A stretch of 64,000 nucleotides of DNA, taken from assembly GCA_012861695.1 (NCBI GenBank), contig JAAOOA010000457.1:983419-1047418 (forward strand). Direction: 5' to 3'. The notes beneath the pieces are model-generated. The model ran no database searches, was not told the origin of the DNA, and worked only from the letters and a program-made list of their open reading frames with translations. Position numbers and translations under genes: made by a program. Below are positions 24,379 to 37,980 of this stretch, in pieces. Within the stretch, counting starts at the first letter, position 1. The number at the start of each line of letters is the position of its first letter. Source of the stretch: Trematomus loennbergii (lineage: Eukaryota > Chordata > Actinopteri > Perciformes > Nototheniidae).

Positions 24379-24869
24379 TTAAAGGGGACCTATCATGCAA
24401 AATGCACTTTTGTACGTCTTTTATACATGAATATGTGTCCCCGGTGTTCCAGGGAACTCACCAAGTGTCAGAAAACACAACCCTCTCTATTTTCCTCCAT
24501 ACCCAAATCTCTAAAAAAGGGGCTGCAACGGATCTGATAAAAACTGATTCAGATTTGAACACTGTCCTGACGTCAGGACGGTGGCGCTACGGCTATTGGG
24601 CCAACTCACCAATCAGGAGGAGACAGCCACGGCCATTGCCGTTCGAAAGCGCTGGAGACGCTGTAGTACATATGCCAGGCCTGTAGGTGGTGCTGTTCTC
24701 ACTGAATCTGCCCTTGCAAAAACAGAGCAAAATGTCAAATTGAGCAAAATGAGGCATGGCTAAAATGCATGATCTGTTTGGTATTTTGAAAAAAAAAAAG
24801 TATAAATATGCCTTATATAGGTATGGTCTATACTATATTATTCAAATATAGCATGATGGTCCACTTTAA
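24379..24869 (+). mobile_element. MITE family A, copy 2
   Basis: TTAA at 24379-24382 and 24866-24869. Same ends and body as copy 1 with very few differences (small indels in the A-run and near 24731). The CRE palindrome is at 24564-24579. Confidence 0.93.
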
Positions 24870-25343
24870 TTTAGGCCTTGTAGCGGCGATCGCTCATCAA
24901 AAAAGGCCACTCATGGAGGTTAGCAGTCAGAGTTCCCAACGCGTGTTGTTGTGAAGGATGAGGTCCACGATGACGTAATTTGTAATGCTTTATTTATTTG
25001 TCCACGGTTAAAATGTTCTTTTAAGTTCACGTATCTAAAATATTGTTTAATACGCACATCAGACACAAACGATCACGGTCACACGCTCAGACACAAACAA
25101 TCACGGTCAACACGGTTGAAAAACGTGTGGCTTCCTCTCTAACCTCTCATCCCAGCTGATCACCCGTGCCCACATATATAGGTTAATTACCTCCCGTGCT
25201 CCAGGTGTGCAGATTGGATGATGACGAGTTCACACACACATAGACAAACCCCGTGCACAACCCAAAGCAAATTGGCTCCAACAGGCCTCATAACTAATTC
25301 ACCAGCACTTACTATGGTATGATCTTGCTTGAAGTGAAGACGT
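24870..25343. other. Unassigned sequence
   Basis: Contains a short duplicated phrase 'cagacacaaac.atcacggtcacac' near 25060-25105. No gene recognised. Confidence 0.4.
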
Positions 25344-25920
25344 TAGTGATGTGTCGGTCGCGAACGAGCCGATTCTTTTGAACGGCTCTTTGGTACGAAC
25401 GAGGGGAACGAGTCGTACTTGGTGAGAGCCGTTCTTTTTATCGTTCAATCGTTGGTTCGCACTCACTGCCTGCCAAAATCCACTCGCCTTTTAAAAAAGC
25501 TTGATTTTGTTCCCAAACGTATTCTGTGAAGACCCGCCCCTACTCTGATTGGTAGGTTTCAGCACGAGGAGTGAGATGGGGTGGGTCTTAAGGGAATACG
25601 CGAGAGAGAAGTCATAACAAGTGGTACAGGACAGGTAGACGACATGTTTTTCGGATGGAAAATGAGCCAAATGAAAACGCAGCAGCATTTGGATGCACTT
25701 CAACCAAAAACCAGGCAGTGATAAAGCGCACCATTTGTAAAGGTAAAATATCCTTTAAAGCAGGGTCAACAAATAATCTCCATCGCCACTTAATTATCAT
25801 TATGACTGGTGATTATTTCGCAGATAAACCTAGTAACCCCGCCCCCTTTTGAACGGCTCTTTGAAAGGAACGGAGCCATAAGATCCGGCTCCCTTCAAAG
25901 AGCCATAATTCCCATCACTA
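25344..25920 (+). mobile_element. hAT-like nonautonomous element with BED-finger remnant
   Basis: The ends are exact inverted copies TAGTGATG and CATCACTA, with longer subterminal similarity around 'gaacggctcttt' on both sides (25379-25392 and 25851-25862). A frame at 25655-25852 reads KGKISFKAGSTNNLHRHL, the second half of a BED finger, but lacks a clear C-x2-C pair. The flanks GAAGACGT and GAATATAT could be a decayed 8-bp target duplication. No transposase core is present. Confidence 0.7.
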
Positions 25921-27139
25921 GAATATATCTGCACTTTCCTTATTGTTTGGAGTTTGATTCTTTATGGTTTTTGCACATAAAAGCATCAGCTAAATGATAT
26001 GTAATGTCATGTTATGTAAAGTAATGTAAAGAGTCTTCCATCTAACTTGTGTAATCAGTACCAAACACAATTGAGCCACAATAGAACTGGACTTTTGCTT
26101 CGTGTTCGATATCGGGAAAGTGTGAGGAATTGATCTTTCCAGCAGACGAGACGCTCCCAGTGGTGTTTCTCTTTCAAGTAGAGATAAAAGGACAGGTTCA
26201 GTACAGCATAGGGTAAAGAACAGCCTCTTGGTTTCAAAGTACATGTCATTTGAAGTACATTTTATAATCTAGAACAAATTCTGTTTACGTAAGATGTAAA
26301 TACCACTGGTAAAGCTGTAAAGTCTGAGAGGTTTTCTCGCAGTTCAGTCCACTGTGTGCCCTCTGATTAAAGAGCCAGAGGACGAGCAAATGAACCACAC
26401 CTGCAGTAAAATACCTTCAGATCTCACACTGCGTACGAGGTGGAGAGAGAAAGGGAGGGAGGGAGGGAGGGAGAGGCCTTGACCTGCTGTCTTAACTCTG
26501 CTGCTTGTTTGCCCTCAGCCATCTCACTTTCTCGCAGGATTCTTTGAGTTTTACGTCCATGTCACGCCTCCAAAACACTTCAAAAACACATCCCGGTCAA
26601 GAAGGGAGGGGCGGACAGGTGGGGGAGGAAGAGGATGGCGAGAAAAGGAAATGAAATGAAACCTCACACGGTGGCTTTGACGTGCATCTATTGGTTTGAG
26701 GCAACACTTATTATGGTAAAACGGTGACATAACTTTGAGCAAGAGACATCGTAATGTTGAAACAGGAAACGGTCTCACCACAGGATGCGCTCATATGTCT
26801 TTCCAAAGAAAAGTGATTTGTGTGTGAAAAAATCCACATAATTGTGAAGTCTTCTGATGTTAGGGTGGATGAATGCGTCCAAAAACACCGCAACTACAAC
26901 CAGAAGACTGTCAACGTTGATTCATTCATAGAAGTAACATCATTATTTTTGATGTTATTTTACCGCGAAAGTCAGCTTAAGACCCAAAACTCCTTTGGTA
27001 ACTATATTTAAGAAATACAATTGTTTTTCTGTCGGGGGACACCTTACTTCTTCCTTCTCTCTGTCTGTACCTGTGTACTCTCATGTTCCCAATAACCCAG
27101 CTTCCCCACATTTCTTTTTGGTGTCTATTTACGCCGGGA
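25921..27139. other. Unassigned; SINE-type tail and GGGA run
   Basis: 25970-26040 resembles the tail 'aaagcatcagctaaatgatatgtaatgt' found on fish SINEs and LINEs. 26452-26474 is (GGGA)n. No gene recognised. Confidence 0.45.
26452..26474. repeat. (GGGA)n, quadruplex-prone
   Basis: Five GGG tracts separated by single A bases. Confidence 0.9.
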
Positions 27140-27545
27140 TCCTGAGTCGTGGCTGATCCTGTTGCTGTGGTCCTGGGTCATAAGTCCTGGATGGATATCC
27201 TCGTGGATTAATCTTCTTATTATAGACACATGCATTTCAAACATTTGGTCTACCTATGCTGTAAAATGTATTATCTCTTTGATTTACACACGGCATCTAT
27301 TGCACGTCTGTCCGTCCTGGGAGAGGGATCCCTCCTCTGTTGCTCTCCCTGAGGTTTCTCCCATGTTCCCCTTTAAACTGTGGGTTTCTCTGGAAGTGTT
27401 TCCTTGTACGATGTGAGGGTCTAAGGACAGAGGGTGTCGTATTGTCATACTGATATTCTGTACAAACTGTGAAGCCCACTGAGACAAATGTAACATTTGT
27501 GATATTGGGCTATATAAATAAACATTGATTGATTGATTGATTGAT
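27140..27545 (+). mobile_element. LINE-like 3' region ending in (TTGA)n
   Basis: About 400 bp that match 48522-48880: both contain 'tcttcttat.tatagaca', 'cggcatctattgcac' or close variants, 'gatgtgagggtc.aaggacagagggtgt' and 'gatattgggctatataaata'. The 3' end is (TGAT)n. This is the 3' untranslated end of a teleost non-LTR retrotransposon; the clade is not decided here. No coding part remains. Confidence 0.8.
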
Positions 27546-27745
27546 TTAATCCAAGAAATTGTGAAACACAAAGTATAAGGACCCACAAAGTCTGCTTATA
27601 TCATAGTTGATTCATGTGTCCAATAACATCTAACTTTTACTCCAAAATAACGCTCTGCATGTCCCATTTTAAACAACAATAAGAAAAAAGGAAATCTACT
27701 TTAAAGATATCAATTAGTTGTTGGAGAATACGCAGCTTTCACATT

Positions 27746-28310
27746 TAACATTTAGGAAAATGCACTTTCCGTTTTCTTACCTGAGAAGATCGATACAACT
27801 TTTATATCTGCAGTTCAAAATGAAGCTGGAAACGATTAGCTTAGCTTAGCATTAGGACTAAAACAGCTATCCACGTTCTGTTTGAAAAAAACTAAATCTG
27901 CATATCAGCACATCTAAAACTCATGTTATGTGTTATTTCTAATACATAGTGAGCAAATGACAAATTGTGGTTTAAAGGTTGGGGATATGTGCTTGGATAG
28001 TTATGTGCAAGGAGATAATCAAGATTCAAAGTCTTTATTATCTGCACAATAGCTTGTAGCTTAACATGTGTTTGTTAAAAAGTAAAACATCATAATGAAA
28101 CTTTAAAGACATTTGGGAAAATGCACTTTCCGTTTTCTTGCAGAGAGTAAAATAAGAAGCTCCATAGCTTTTATATCTGTCTGTTCAAGATGAAGCCCGA
28201 GACGATTAGCTTAGCTTAGCATTAAGATTGGAAACAGCTATCCTGGTTCTGTTGAAAATAAACAATCTGTGGTTTTAGGGTTGGGTTATTTGATGGGCGA
28301 TAATCAAAAT
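27746..28310. repeat. Dispersed repeat 'agcttagcttagcatta', two tandem copies
   Basis: 27746-28000 and 28108-28300 share 'aaaatgcactttccgttttctt', 'cttttatatctg', 'gattagcttagcttagcatta' and 'aacagctatcc'. A third, more diverged copy lies at 29108-29360. The family is frequent in fish in my experience, but I cannot name it. A LINE-like tail (minus strand, 'attcaaagtctttatt') at 28023-28075 separates the first two. Confidence 0.7.
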
Positions 28311-29107
28311 TCTAGTCTTATTAATGTATGCACAACAGCTACAGCGTGGTTTTGGACAATACGATATACTTCAAGAAGAGGAAAGAGGACATGCAGAGAA
28401 AGAAGAAGGAGGAGGAGACAGTAGAGAGACAGAGAGAAGACAAACAGAGAGAGTGAGCGGTCCAGGTGATATTTACCTGTCCTGTAATTTCCGCCCTGAC
28501 GACAGGACTGACGACAGGACTGACGCCTGCCACATTTCCTCGGGGACTGTCTCCCGCTGAAACCCCGATGGAGCCACGGTACCACGCCCCCTTTTCGTCC
28601 CTCTCTTTGATCTCTGACGTGCGGGACCTTTTTTAATTGACGGTGTGTGTAGCCAGGGAAAACCCCCCCTCTGTAAAGTGTGTGTCACCTGCACAGGTAG
28701 ACGACCGTCCTGTGACTCAAGCTCACGAGAACATGAGTGTGTTAACCGCAGCGTGTTTACATGGAGAGGCGGTTTTACTAAAGATAGCTGTGGGGAAAAT
28801 ACCAAAGGGTTTAACATCCGATACACACGAGAATAACATGTTAATGTGAAGTTTGAAATATGTAAATACTCTTAAAGAAAGGGAAGTTTATTCTCTGTTT
28901 TTCGGCCACATTTCCATTTGTTGACTTCCCCTTGTAGGCTTTTCTGAAACTCGTATAGCTTAGGCAGTGATGCTAAGGGTCTCTTTCGATATCAAGGATA
29001 CAATAAATAGTCATTTTAGTGCAAACATCAGTGTTTTTGTGTCTACAAATGAGTATGAACCTGTAGCCAAGTACACATCAACGTGACACTTTATAAACAT
29101 GACCAGT
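28311..29107. other. Unassigned; purine-rich block and short 12-bp repeat
   Basis: 28375-28450 is purine-rich. 28496-28524 has a 12-bp unit GACGACAGGACT repeated about twice. Frames on both strands (28304-28850) show no known domain. Confidence 0.4.
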
Positions 29108-29360
29108 TCAGGAAATCAACTTTCTTTTTATTGACCAAAACTATGAGAAGGTTGATACGACTCTTATGTCTGTTTTTTCATATGAAGCTGAAGGCCATTA
29201 GCTTAGCTTAGCATAACGACTGGAAACAGAAGGCCTGGTTCTGATATAAAATCTTCCTTGTAGCAGCCTTTAACACTCATGTAATATGTTGTTTTTCTAA
29301 TACATTTATCGAAGTGCGTACATGGCAAATTGTGGTTTAAGAGTTGGGTCTTTCTAGGCA
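29108..29360. repeat. Dispersed repeat 'agcttagcttagcata', third copy
   Basis: Diverged copy with 'atgaagctgaaggccattagcttagcttagcata' split by few changes, and 'ctggaaacag' after it; compare 27746-28310. Confidence 0.65.
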
Positions 29361-29409
29361 AGAGTACTTTTACCCGTATTTTCCCATTTAGTTCCGTTAG
29401 TGCCTGGAA

Positions 29410-29889
29410 TTTTGCGTTCACACCAAAAAGAGAACTTAGTTCAGAGAACTTTTCCCCCCTTTTTTGTGCCTGCTAGAGAGGTGGTACTTTCCTGGGGAGA
29501 AAAACTACCAATTTCTGATTGGCTGGGCGAATTGCAAACCACGCCCCGTAAAACTCTGAAAAGTTTTTTGAAGCCCCCATTGTATTTGCTGGCATTAGCA
29601 TTATTAGCATTAGCATTAGCCCCTGCTGGAGCAGCTTCTACTGAAGCCAGTCCCTAACTCCGGGGACTTCCGGCCGGGGACTTCGGGTGGCAGTATACGC
29701 CGTGATGTGGTTTGCGGCCTGCCAGTAAACCCAAAGCAGAAGAAGAAGAAGAAGTGACGTCAGCGGCTTCATTTGCGTAATCTGCCTCAGGGAACTTATT
29801 CCGATGTGAACGCGATCTGCTCTTTAGTTCCATGGGGGCACTAAGTGCTGGGAACTAAGTACAGCAAAGTACTTGGTGTGAAAGCGGCT
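29410..29889. mobile_element. Inverted-repeat MITE, GC-TTTCACACCAAG type
   Basis: The left end carries GCGTTCACACCAA; the complement of the right end carries GCCGCTTTCACACCAAG, followed on both sides by 'aactaag' or 'acttagtt' motifs. A (GAA)n run lies at 29740-29754. No coding capacity; superfamily not certain (Harbinger or hAT). Confidence 0.65.
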
Positions 29890-30084
29890 AATGAGTCCTT
29901 CTAAGAAACTGTTGCTTTATTCTTGGCAAGAGATTGAAAATGGGTATTTCTTTAAATGTTTAACTTCCTGGATATTACGTATAAACTCCACTAAGCAACA
30001 TTTAGGGAGGGAAAAGAAGAAAATACCAGTTTCACTTCAGTTTCCCTTTAAACCTGTAACAATCCAGGTCAGGTATTTGGGGAC

Positions 30085-30094
30085 AGTGTGTATG

Positions 30095-30163
<69 letters not shown>

Positions 30164-30181
30164 TGTGTGTGTGTGTGTGGT

Positions 30182-30234
<53 letters not shown>
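30085..30234. repeat. (TG)n compound microsatellite
   Basis: TG array with GG and TTTG interruptions. Confidence 0.97.
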
Positions 30235-30235
<1 letters not shown>

Positions 30236-30944
30236 CTGGCATCCCCTTTTCCCCTCGAGGGGCCAAGACCAAGCTGTTCCTCCATCCTTTTACTGACAAC
30301 TGAGAGACAAAGAGAAAGAAAGTTATGAAACACTTAACACACAGTATGGACTACAGATGGGAATAAATAATGAAGCTGTAAGGAGACAGAGAAAAGAGGA
30401 GAAATAAAACAATGTACACACAGAGAGAAAGGTAATATCTTTCAGTAATTTACCTGCTTTTAAAGTTGTTTTGTGAACAGAGAAGGAAGTGGAGTTCACA
30501 ACTAATTTGGTTCAACAAAAATGTTGAAAAGCCGTCATTTATACGTAACAGTTACATCATTTCTAAGGTGCAAAAGCTCAGTTAATTGTGGTTTATATAT
30601 ATTGTGTTATTAGATTTCCTTCTTCATCCCACTCCTCATTTGCCGACAGAAGGCTTGTTTTCACGGTAGTGCAAACCATGTGCTAATACACACACAGTTT
30701 CCCGGTGCAAAGGTTGATTATAATGGAAACTTTGGGAACGATTACCTTCATTTTCTCTACTTTAGATAATACGGTTAAATTGGGGATTTACTTAAATCCT
30801 GTCTGAGTATCTGAGACTGCTCCTGTTGCTGCCATGACCTCTGCTGTGGTCCCAAACCCCACCTGACAAATGCTCTGAGGAGGTTTTACTCTACTTTCTA
30901 ACATATTAAAATAGATGATTTACTGATATAATAATAATTATAAT
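30235..30944. other. Unassigned sequence
   Basis: No gene or clear repeat recognised; AT-rich from 30900. Confidence 0.4.
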
Positions 30945-31117
30945 ATAACAGTATAATATTGTGAAATGAGCCATTCTATTTTTACATTTCATACTTTACA
31001 TTTGACTGATAATACTTCTCTCTTCTTTTACGTAAATAACAATTGGATTTCAGGACTTTTACTTTTAAAGGAGTATTTTAACTTAAGTAAAGAATCTGAG
31101 TACTTCTTCCACTTCTG
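30945..31117. mobile_element. Partial hAT-like MITE ending 'gagtacttcttccac'
   Basis: The stretch 'aggacttttacttttaaaggagtatttt' followed by 'aagaatctgagtacttcttccac' is the right end of a very common teleost nonautonomous element. The left end is not recognised. Confidence 0.5.
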
Positions 31118-31190
31118 GTTACAACGACAAAAAGACAAATATGTATTGTATTATTTGTATTTCTGCTTATCGATCATCCTTATCATCCAT

Positions 31191-31335
31191 CAAACATTAT
31201 TTATATATAGCCCAATATCACAATTTACAGCCTTAACAGTATGTACTGAACACAACACACTCCGTCCTTAATCCCTCGCAGTGCAAAGGGAAAAACTCCC
31301 AAGAAACAGCTATCCAAGAAAAAAGGAAGAAACCA
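31191..31335 (-). mobile_element. LINE-like 3' fragment, minus strand
   Basis: On the minus strand it contains 'gatattgggctatatataaata' preceded by a diverged form of the 'ggtttct...gggagtttttcc...gaggg' region seen at 27.1-27.5 kb. Confidence 0.65.
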
Positions 31336-31440
31336 CCTTCCATCTCGCCTCCTTTGCTCTCCATCATCAAATATGAAATATGTTTTTGGACACAGTAGCT
31401 GGAATGTGAGACGTACAAACAGACAGGCAGCAGGACGACA

Positions 31441-31493
31441 TTACATTACATTTAGCTGACACTTTTATCCAAAGCGACTTACAATAAGTAAGA
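31441..31493 (-). mobile_element. SINE/LINE-type tail fragment, minus strand
   Basis: Contains 'acatttagctgacactttt' and 'atccaaagcgacttacaata', the complement of the tail that closes the SINE at 23.2 kb. Confidence 0.6.
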
Positions 31494-31525
31494 CAACTCC
31501 TACAGTCATCTCTGCCTTGGAGGGA

Positions 31526-31526
<1 letters not shown>

Positions 31527-31558
<32 letters not shown>
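31527..31558. repeat. (CA)n microsatellite
   Basis: CA array of 32 bp. Confidence 0.95.
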
Positions 31559-31561
<3 letters not shown>

Positions 31562-31749
31562 GTGGTCCTCCCCTCCATATTGCCGCGGTGCCTCTGGCAG
31601 CAGTAAAGCAGCAGGTCTGTGTGTTTTCAGGGTGTGGACCATCCAAACTATTGACCGGCGCAGCGCAGCACCGCCGCGGCTAAATTAGCAAGATGGCCCC
31701 TCCCTGGGAGCGACATATGTTTTACTGTCTGTCTTAGTCTTCCCCCCAA

Positions 31750-31881
<132 letters not shown>

Positions 31882-31971
31882 TGTCCCCCCGCCAACACCT
31901 CCTCGGGTCAAACAAATCCCTTTCAAATCTGGGCCTGCAGCCGCCACACAGGGGGTAAGGCGGGGTGACTG

Positions 31972-31973
31972 AG

Positions 31974-32004
<31 letters not shown>
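31972..32004. repeat. (TG)n microsatellite, interrupted
   Basis: Short TG array with a TATA break. Confidence 0.94.
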
Positions 32005-32638
32005 ATGAATTCCTAGATGATCAGTTATATTCAAGAGTGTTTTAGATTAATGTTTGTCTCCAATTATCCTCCGCTCTTTCTATTACACTTGACTAAATAT
32101 CCTATCTTTATTGACTTTAATGTCCATTTCTTATTCAAATTGAATATAAATTGCTCATACAGATTGAAAGATTTGTTAGGGGTAACATGAACAATGTTGA
32201 AGTATTTATGCATTATCGTAGTCTTGTCCATCGTCCCTGTCAGTTTTGTTAGTTCATTCTTACGTTAGTTACCATGGTGGGTAATATTTCATCATTACTT
32301 ATAGGAATAGGAAACACTGAATTTCCTTTTAGTTTCTTGCACGTTATTTGAATCAAGGTTACACAAGATTTCTGAGGGTTTTCATTTGAGTTTGAATGAA
32401 ATACAACAGAAACCCTGGTTTTCCCCCCATGGTACGCATTCATTTGTACAAAAGGGATGAAAAGATGGTGTATTTTATATTGATGATATATGAGTTCATA
32501 TTTCCTGCGTTATTGGAGGTCATGAAAGCCGGCCTCATGTAGCGAATGTGAGTTGTTTAAAATCAATCAAAGCTTTCAAAGGTAATTCAGGATGTTTCGA
32601 AGGAAGCGTGTCATTACACTCCCCAACAACACTAGGGG
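32005..32638. other. Unassigned AT-rich sequence
   Basis: No gene or repeat recognised. Confidence 0.4.
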
Positions 32639-32647
32639 AGTGTGTAC

Positions 32648-32709
<62 letters not shown>
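32639..32709. repeat. (TG)n microsatellite
   Basis: TG array with one TGCG break. Confidence 0.96.
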
Positions 32710-32711
<2 letters not shown>

Positions 32712-32746
32712 ATTAGCCGAGCTGAGTTAATAATCTGCAGGGAGTC

Positions 32747-32770
32747 GGGGGGGGGGGGGGGGGGGGGGGG
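32747..32770. repeat. Poly-G run of 24
   Basis: Twenty-four consecutive G bases by direct count, between two TG arrays. Confidence 0.93.
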
Positions 32771-32831
32771 CGACCTGCAGAGCGCGTGACATGCTTCTGC
32801 AGCCGAACCAGACGCATTAATCCTCTGCTCC

Positions 32832-32834
<3 letters not shown>

Positions 32835-32902
<68 letters not shown>

Positions 32903-32928
32903 TGTGTGGTGTGTGTGTGTGTGTGTGA
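32835..32928. repeat. (TG)n microsatellite
   Basis: TG array with two GG breaks. Confidence 0.97.
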
Positions 32929-35002
<2,074 letters not shown>

Positions 35003-35239
35003 CATGTATACATCACTTCAGGGGACATTACATTGACTTACATGCATTTCCTGGAGACTTATCCTAACCTTAACCATAACTAACACATGCCTAACCCTAA
35101 CCCTAAACCTAACCAAGTCTTCACCTTAAAAGTATTGATTCCCCTCAGGGGACCTCCATTTTGTCCCCATAAGGGAGGCGAGTCCCCACACGTGACTGTG
35201 TAAACAGATTTAGGTCCCCACAAGTATAGTAATGCTAGG
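35003..35239. repeat. 'GGGGAC' microsatellite-associated module
   Basis: A 237-bp module fills the gap between two CA arrays. It has 'ggggacattacattgactta', several CCTAACCCTAA-like units (35079-35113), and a right half 'gtccccataagggaggcg' through 'tatagtaatgctaggcc'. The right half is nearly identical, inverted, to 63634-63720, which also abuts a TG array. A weaker relative lies around 47385-47605. Confidence 0.75.
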
Positions 35240-35264
35240 CCACACACACACACGTACACACACA

Positions 35265-35331
<67 letters not shown>
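35240..35331. repeat. (CA)n microsatellite
   Basis: CA array of 92 bp with CGTA and CACC breaks near the left. Confidence 0.97.
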
Positions 35332-35335
<4 letters not shown>

Positions 35336-36429
35336 CGTAGTGTCTCACACACAGATAGTTCTTTTTTGTCTGAGAGACACTTTTAAAACCCTTTTCTTTA
35401 TATTCTCATCATAACGACCCAGGAAGTTAGCATCAATATTGTTCTTGTTCTTGATAAAGTATTTTTTAACGCCTACCCAAGGAGTTAGCATCGCAGAGGA
35501 ACCAGCTAACGGTTAGCCTGTAGCGTTTGCCTGTTGGGGAAACAACAGGTTGTCACGTGGACAAAGGCTGTGTTCGGGTTCAAGAGGCAGCTTAGTCAAT
35601 GCAGTACACAACGCCAACAAAATGCAATATAGAGAAGCGAACATCAAGTGGAAAACACTCGATCCAGAAGGGGGTGAATCTTTGGGAAAAAATATTCACA
35701 CATTTGTGTATCAGTGTCCTATCAACACTTGTTAAACCCTCTGTTTGTGAATGGAGCTCTATTAGCATGTGCTAGCTGACTCCACAAACGTTGGTTCAGT
35801 GTCCACTCGGTTGACGCATCATTTCCTCAGTTTAACAAACGCAAACAGCATCCGCTCCATTAAAATGTTTGTCATTGTTCATCCTTTCAAATGTAATTGA
35901 CGTTCTGTCCTGCAGGAGCTTCCTGTTGTCTCGGAAAACCGGATGTTTAAATTGCTACAGAAAGATTGATGATTGTATTTTTGCTAGTGAATTGTCCGAC
36001 CGGGCCCACCGGGAAAACTCCCGGTATTCCCAATGGCCAGTCCACCCCTGGTAACAAGTAACATGTCATGTAATAACTTCATGCCAGACACAATCAGTTT
36101 ACTTTGTTTGAGTCATTTCAAAAGCACAAATGGTCTTTATTCTTAAGAGCATACTAAATTAAAATGTTTTAGCAAAAAAAGAAATACATAGGTTGTTGGA
36201 CACTTTTTATTTGTATTCTGAGCAAATTAAAGACTGTTTTATGAGTTCATTGGGATGAGAAATTGAATAATGTGGATTACTATACAATTATTACCTCTCA
36301 AATGTGTACGATAGCATTCACCGGGCTTATCAAGAACTGCTTTCAACAGAAGTCTTGATCAATCAGTCTTTGTTTTTCCACATCACCTTGGGCCTCCCAA
36401 CATACACTGAGGTCTTAAAATAAAAGGGA
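35332..36429. other. Unassigned sequence
   Basis: No gene recognised. A phrase '.ggagttagcatc' appears twice (35431 and 35481 regions) as a short local repeat. Confidence 0.4.
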
Positions 36430-36670
36430 TAACATTGAGCCTCTGTCAAACATCAAAAAGCAGAGATTAAGAGGTGCAAATGAAGTGCTAATGATCCACC
36501 TCAGCTGACTTTGAGCTTGTATCAATAAAAGGCCATTTTAGCAAATGCTAATACCGGCCCATTCACTGCCATTGTCCTTTAGCTCATTAATGCTAATGCT
36601 AGCTGTTTGGGGGACAGCGGCTGCGTAAACAAACCATGAAGAGGAGCGGATTGCATTTACATACGGTGAG
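36430..36670. other. Candidate conserved noncoding block
   Basis: Mixed-composition sequence free of simple repeats, with several ATTA/TAAT homeodomain-type cores ('ctcattaatgctaatgctag', 'tgctaatgatcc') clustered in about 200 bp. It has the look of conserved noncoding DNA, but conservation cannot be assessed from one sequence. Confidence 0.25.
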
Positions 36671-36861
36671 TCCCAATTTCAGTGTGTGTGTGTTATAGCA
36701 ACAGAGAGATAACACACACTTTGCAATAGCCTGTTTCCATTCTGTGTTTTGGTTTTGACACTTTAGCTTCTTCTCCAAAACATCCTGATGCAAACCTCAG
36801 ATTCACTACTGGAGGAAATAATGTGAATACTCATTGACAAACTGTAATATTGTCTTCGTTT

Positions 36862-37127
36862 CCCCCCCTTACTTTGGTGTTCGCGGTCAAATTTGACCGG
36901 TCCTCTTTAACTGCTATTACATTAACAAAAAACCATTAATCATCACCAAATTTCATTTAACACCCTTTCAAACTGTACATATTGACATATTGTATCAGAC
37001 TACTGGTTATACATGAACAACTGCAGTAAATATACAAAGAATAGACACTGAACAAGTATTGCGTGTGTGCCAGGTGTGATTCACATGGGGGATTGGGCAC
37101 ATAAGGGGGGGGACACATAGAGTGTGT

Positions 37128-37184
<57 letters not shown>

Positions 37185-37393
37185 TCCGGAGGGTTACTAA
37201 TCCTTTTCTTCATGGCGGTCATTTTTGTCAAAAAATGTAAGTCAAAGTTGACTAAATCATCCAAAATTCAATGAAAGTGGTGATCAGCAATTTGATATGT
37301 TCAAATGTCTACTCTGAAGGATATCATAAAGCCTTAATTAATGCAATCAAATGTAAAACAAAAAATTTGACCCGAAGACAACAGGAGGGTTAA
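36862..37393. mobile_element. piggyBac-like MITE
   Basis: The right end reads 'caaatttgacccgaagacaa' then 'caggagggttaa', that is TTAACCCTCCTGTTGTCTTC on the minus strand, a recognised piggyBac-type end in fish. The left end has 'gcggtcaaatttgaccgg' near 36883 with a decayed terminus. A (TG)n array (37122-37183) sits inside. No transposase frame. Confidence 0.7.
37122..37183. repeat. (TG)n microsatellite inside the piggyBac-like MITE
   Basis: TG array of about 62 bp. Confidence 0.97.
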
Positions 37394-37980
37394 GTTGCTT
37401 GTATCGTGCAACTACTTGTAAGTATAACTCAAAATGCCACGAAATGTCACACTCCAAAAAGAGATATACTTTTTTTGTTTAAAATGGCTTGGCACAGGGC
37501 TAGATTTTGTCTGCAGTTTCTGCACATTTTGATATTCCAAAATGTGTAATTTCCCTAAAAGGTCCATTAACCGTTATGGAAATAATCCAACGGTTTTTAA
37601 TTTTTATATAACAATGTCAGCATCAATACAGTAGCCATTATCTTGTCTGTGAAAATGGAACAGGTTTTCTCCGAGTCTAGTTTCAGGATAACTGCTCTGG
37701 TTTACCCTAAATTAATTAAACTAAAGCTATATTTGCTGCAAATCAGATAATGATTTGCTTAGATAGTCAGGCTTTTGGTAGAATAAAACAAGGTGATCTG
37801 ATAAACTATGTTCTTCTCTTTTGTCGGAGAACACTGCAAAATACTTTTTCTCATCAATTGAGTTTGAAGTTGAAATCAAGTTGAAATCTAGTTTAATCTT
37901 TGTAGATTCCATCGCAGCAAAAAAAAGATTATTCTTTCAAGATACAGTCGCTATTTTCCTGAAATTGAAAGACGTTGTAA
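37394..37980. other. Unassigned AT-rich sequence
   Basis: No gene or repeat recognised. Confidence 0.4.

Noticed and set aside
35079..35113. Interstitial telomere repeat (CCCTAA units), also at 2637, 3293 and 19668
   Set aside because: Only two to four imperfect units occur in each place, and at 35 kb they belong to the GGGGAC module shared with other loci.
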